Shown in pieces: positions 60,961 through 64,000 of a stretch of DNA of 64,000 nt. The number at the start of each line of letters is the position of its first letter. Position 1 is the first letter of the stretch. The notes beneath the pieces are model-generated. The model did no database searches and had not been told where the DNA came from. It saw nothing but the letters and a program-made list of their open reading frames with translations. This DNA comes from Achromobacter agilis. Its GTDB lineage: Bacteria > Pseudomonadota > Gammaproteobacteria > Burkholderiales > Burkholderiaceae_B. Location: positions 1 through 64,000 of the forward strand of contig NZ_UFQB01000011.1 in assembly GCF_900496965.1 (NCBI RefSeq). The letters run 5' to 3'. A program made the position numbers and the translations under genes.

Positions 60961-62751
60961 GTGCCATTCCAAGCCAAGTATGACGAGTATGTCCGCCCGC
61001 GTCCGGAGCGGTCTTTCCAGAGTTCCCACTACCTTGCGCCCGATTGCGCCGGCCAGGATTTCTTCGCGCTGGATCGGGGCTTGCAGGACCTGCTCAAGCT
61101 CTATCTGCCGGCCGCCGTGCATGGCAAACTGTTGCCGCAGTTTGAACGCATGGGGCAGTTGGCCGGAGGCCGCCTCAATACGCTGGCTACCGTTGCGGAT
61201 AAGTTCCCGCCCGTGCTGCATGCGCGCACCCGCTGGGGCGAAGACGAAGACTGGATCGAATACCACCCTGCCTATCAAGAAATGGAGCACATCGCCTTTG
61301 GCGATTTTCAGTTCCATGCCATGAGCCATCGGGCCGGCGTGCTGGGCTGCGATGCGCCATTGCCGCCGATAGCAAAGTACGCGCTGCAATACCTGTTCGT
61401 CCAGGCGGAGTTCGGCCAGATGTGTCCAATCAGCGTGTCGGACACGTCGATTCACCTGATCCGGAAGTTCGGCAGCCCGGCCCTGCGCGAAAAGCTGCTT
61501 CCTCGCATGCTGTCGAACGATCCGGCCACGCTCTGGAAGGGGACACAGTTCATGACGGAAAAAACGGGCGGCTCAGATGTCGGCGCCCTGGAAACCGTCG
61601 CGCGCCAGGCCGACGGGCAGTGGCGGCTGCATGGAGAGAAGTGGTTCTGCTCCCACACGGATGCGGACGTCGCCTTGCTGCTGGCCCGTCCGGAAGGCGC
61701 GCCGCAGGGTACGCGCGGACTGGCGTTGTTCGCGATGCCACGCCGCCTGGACGACGGCAGCCGCAATGCCTATCGCATCGTGCGTCTCAAAGACAAGCTG
61801 GGCACCCGCTCGATGGCCAGTGGGGAAATCCGGCTGGAGGGGGCGTTGGCGTATCTGGTCGGAGACGTCGACCAAGGCCTGAAGCACATGATGGAACAGG
61901 TCAATCTGTCGCGTCTGTCGCATGGCGTGCGCGCGGCGGCGATGATGCGCCGCTGCTTGAATGAATCCATGGTGGCGGCGCGCCACCGCCACGCCTTCGG
62001 GCGCGACATCATGGGCTATCCGTTGCTGCGCCGGCAGTTGCTCAAGCTGTTGACGCCGACGGAAGCGGCGTTGTCCATGGTCATGGCGGCGGCGGACGTC
62101 ATGGGGCGCGCCTATGACGGCAACGCAGATGCCGCGCGGGTATTGCGTTTGCTGACGCCGCTGCTCAAGCTGCGGACCTGCCGGGACAATATCGCCGTCG
62201 CGACAGGCGCAATGGAAATACGCGGCGGAAATGGGTACATCGAGGATTTCATCAATGCCCGCCTGGTGCGCGACGCCCATATCGGCGTGTTGTGGGAAGG
62301 CACCAGCAATATCAACGCGCTGGACGCGATCCAGCGGGCCGTGCGCAAGGACGGCGCGCACGAAGCGCTGTCGGCCCTGCTCAACAGCAGGCTCGAGGAA
62401 GCGGCCGCATTGCCGGCGGCGTGGCGCGCAAGCTTGCGCGACTGCGTGCGCCGGGCGATCGATCTGGCGCACGCAGTCGGGACGCAGGAGCGGCTCGAGG
62501 CCCAGGTGCGCCGCGCGGCATCCGCGCTGTACTACGTGTCGGCCGCCGTGTTCATGGCCTGGGAGGGCTGCCAACCGGGCGTGGACGCTAGGCGCCTGTT
62601 GCTTGCCGATGCCGTGCTGCGCCACCGCTTGCTCGCTTCGGATCCTTTGCGCGCCGGCGAAGAGGGCGAAACGCAAGGAGACAGGCTGTTGCTGCAAGAG
62701 GCGCCCTTGACGCTCGCGCAGGTGTTGCCATGGCTGACCCCGGCCTCCTGA
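60961..62751 (+). CDS. AidB-like large acyl-CoA dehydrogenase
   Basis: A 596-residue acyl-CoA dehydrogenase-family flavoprotein, longer than the usual 380. An N-terminal extension (about residues 1-150) contains EDEDWIEYHPAYQEMEHIAFGDFQFH, like AidB. The core has FMTEKTGGSDVGALE, RLHGEKWFCSHTDADVALLLARPEG, HAFGRDIMGYPLLRRQLLKL and GVLWEGTSNINALDAI, with an LWEGT motif carrying the likely catalytic acid. A helical C-terminal domain follows. GTG 60961 is supported by CAGGAG 6 nt upstream. Whether it oxidises an acyl-CoA or acts otherwise is open, but the operon context favours an acyl-CoA. Confidence 0.85.
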   Translation: MPFQAKYDEYVRPRPERSFQSSHYLAPDCAGQDFFALDRGLQDLLKLYLPAAVHGKLLPQFERMGQLAGGRLNTLATVADKFPPVLHARTRWGEDEDWIEYHPAYQEMEHIAFGDFQFHAMSHRAGVLGCDAPLPPIAKYALQYLFVQAEFGQMCPISVSDTSIHLIRKFGSPALREKLLPRMLSNDPATLWKGTQFMTEKTGGSDVGALETVARQADGQWRLHGEKWFCSHTDADVALLLARPEGAPQGTRGLALFAMPRRLDDGSRNAYRIVRLKDKLGTRSMASGEIRLEGALAYLVGDVDQGLKHMMEQVNLSRLSHGVRAAAMMRRCLNESMVAARHRHAFGRDIMGYPLLRRQLLKLLTPTEAALSMVMAAADVMGRAYDGNADAARVLRLLTPLLKLRTCRDNIAVATGAMEIRGGNGYIEDFINARLVRDAHIGVLWEGTSNINALDAIQRAVRKDGAHEALSALLNSRLEEAAALPAAWRASLRDCVRRAIDLAHAVGTQERLEAQVRRAASALYYVSAAVFMAWEGCQPGVDARRLLLADAVLRHRLLASDPLRAGEEGETQGDRLLLQEAPLTLAQVLPWLTPAS

Positions 62752-62826
62752 GCGAGACCGGCCCGGGGAAGAGGAAGTCGCGAAGGGCGGCGCCGAAGGG
62801 AGCGTCTTCCTCTTACAATTCCGCGC

Positions 62827-63954
62827 ATGACCCATTTCCTGCATACCGCCGACTGGCAGATCGGCCGACAGTACGGCCAGTTTGAAACCGACGACGCCGC
62901 CATGCTGGCCGAGGCGCGCTTCGAGGTCGTGGCGCGGATCGCGGCGCTGGCCGCCGAACGCCGCGTGGATGCCGTGCTGGTCGCGGGCGACGTGTTCGAT
63001 ACGCAGGGCGTGTCTGACCGCACGGTGCGCCGGCTGTTCGCCGCCATGGCCGCCTATGCCGGGCCTTGGGTCATGATCGCCGGCAACCACGACGCGGCGC
63101 TCGCCGACAGCGTCTGGAGCCGCGCGATGCAGCTGGATTGCATCCCGCCCAACGTCCACGTGCCGCTCGGCACGGGCGTGGTGGACCTGCCCGCCATCAA
63201 TCTGGCCGTCCTGGCTGCGCCCTTGACGCAGCGCCACACTTACGAGGACGTGACCCAGGCCTTCGACGCCCTGGACACCGAGCCGGGCCGCATCCGCGTG
63301 GGCCTGGCGCACGGCAGCGTGGCGGGGCGGCTGCCGGACAACATCGACGCCACCAATCCTATCGCGCCGGATCGCGCGGCCCGCGCCCGGCTGGATTACC
63401 TGGCGCTGGGCGACTGGCATGGCTGCCTGTCCATCGACGAACGCACCTGGTATGCCGGCACGCCGGAGCAGGACCGCTTTCGCGGCAACGAACCCGGCTA
63501 TGTGCTGGACGTGCGCATCGAGGCGCCCGGCGCGGCGCCGGCGGTGGAACGGCTGGCCACGGGCAGGTACCGCTGGTCGGCCTGGTCGGAAACGCTGAGC
63601 CTGCCTACCGATGCGCAGGCGCTGGCCGAACGCATGGCCGCGCTGCGCGCGGAAGACGTGCTGCGGCTGGACGTGCAGGGGCACGTCAATATGGAAACCT
63701 GGGATGCGCTGCAGCAGGCGGTGGACCGGGCCGCCGCGCAGGTACGCGCGCTGCTGCCGGACCTGTCCGGCTTGAAGCTGGAGCCCGACGACACCGACCT
63801 GGCCGAGCTGCGCGCCAGCGGCTATGTGGGTGCAGTGGCCGCGCATTTGCAGGCGCTGCAGGCGGACGCTGCGCAGTCGGCGGTCGCGGGCGAGGCCCTG
63901 CGGCTGTTGTTGCGGTTCCAGCGCGAAAGCGCCATGCCTGGAGGCGCGAAATGA
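62827..63954 (+). CDS. SbcD-like metallophosphoesterase (DNA repair exonuclease)
   Basis: A 375-residue nuclease of the SbcD/Mre11/YhaO type. The five phosphoesterase motifs are visible: HTADWQIG (residue 6 onward), VAGDVFDTQ near 55, IAGNHDA near 82, GLAHGSV near 160, and LGDWHG near 196. A C-terminal capping region follows. It should work as a metal-dependent double-strand exonuclease with an SMC-like ATPase, whose gene begins within its last four bases. Confidence 0.9.
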   Translation: MTHFLHTADWQIGRQYGQFETDDAAMLAEARFEVVARIAALAAERRVDAVLVAGDVFDTQGVSDRTVRRLFAAMAAYAGPWVMIAGNHDAALADSVWSRAMQLDCIPPNVHVPLGTGVVDLPAINLAVLAAPLTQRHTYEDVTQAFDALDTEPGRIRVGLAHGSVAGRLPDNIDATNPIAPDRAARARLDYLALGDWHGCLSIDERTWYAGTPEQDRFRGNEPGYVLDVRIEAPGAAPAVERLATGRYRWSAWSETLSLPTDAQALAERMAALRAEDVLRLDVQGHVNMETWDALQQAVDRAAAQVRALLPDLSGLKLEPDDTDLAELRASGYVGAVAAHLQALQADAAQSAVAGEALRLLLRFQRESAMPGGAK

Positions 63955-64000
63955 AGCTCTCGCGCATCGCCCTGGAAGAATTCCGCAAGTTCCGCCAGCC
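63951..64000 (+). CDS. start of an SMC/SbcC-like (YhaN-type) ATPase, truncated by the window
   Basis: Only 16 codons are present: MKLSRIALEEFRKFRQ. This is the usual opening of RecF/SbcC/YhaN ATPases (a strand followed by NFRxF). ATG 63951 overlaps the nuclease stop by 4 bp. The identity rests on this short stretch and on the partner gene. Confidence 0.6.
   Translation, partial: MKLSRIALEEFRKFRQ

Overview
The window is high-GC DNA, densely coded on both strands, with short intergenic gaps. It looks like a chromosome segment of a betaproteobacterium in the Alcaligenaceae (Bordetella/Achromobacter type). Three things point there: three separate Bug-family tricarboxylate-type binding proteins, each in its own small catabolic cluster with no membrane subunits; an imuA-imuB mutagenesis cassette; and a rhizobial-type glycerol ABC transporter beside glpR-glpD. 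This placement is inference from gene content. No rRNA, tRNA, CRISPR, IS element or phage gene was seen.

Layout. 1-1.3 kb: imuA and the start of imuB behind a LexA-controlled promoter. 1.3-6.2 kb: an MFS permease, a LysR regulator, a D-glutamate-cyclase/hydro-lyase family protein and a lysine-type amino acid permease, all on the minus strand. 6.4-12.4 kb: an esterase, an IclR regulator, and a converging operon of an internally duplicated protein of unknown function, a ThDP enzyme, a Bug protein and an SDR. 12.6-17.8 kb: a five-gene MarR-FUSC-DUF1656-HlyD-outer membrane factor efflux operon. 17.9-20.3 kb: queD, queE, arfB and a DUF2238 membrane protein. 20.3-23.8 kb: LysR with a divergent Bug-amidase pair. 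23.9-31.6 kb: ArsR with an Old Yellow Enzyme, a CPBP protease, a repeat-rich gap, a MAPEG protein and assorted housekeeping-type genes, ending in a response regulator with a degenerate receiver. 31.7-37 kb: a TetR-HlyD-ABC-outer membrane factor efflux operon. 37.2-39.6 kb: an NADP oxidoreductase, a DJ-1/PfpI protein and an HD-GYP protein. 39.6-48.4 kb: glpR-glpD divergent from glpSTPQUV, closed by a clear terminator. 48.4-57.6 kb: a TrxR-like flavoprotein divergent from an SDR-GH15 pair, an acyl-CoA dehydrogenase, small conserved proteins, and Lrp divergent from dadA. 57.6-62.8 kb: LysR divergent from Bug, a class III CoA-transferase and an AidB-like acyl-CoA dehydrogenase. 62.8 kb to the end: an SbcD-like nuclease and the first codons of its probable SMC-like partner.

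The genes mostly form regulator-plus-operon modules for taking up and breaking down small carboxylates, amino acids and glycerol, plus two efflux systems. The points most worth following are: the glycerol transporter's two ATPases, whose motif defects are complementary and predict one working and one degenerate ATP site; the unrecognised tandem-duplicated protein next to the ThDP enzyme; a short palindrome family (GTGYCWGRCAC) clustered in two divergent intergenic regions; and several well-formed operator-like inverted repeats.
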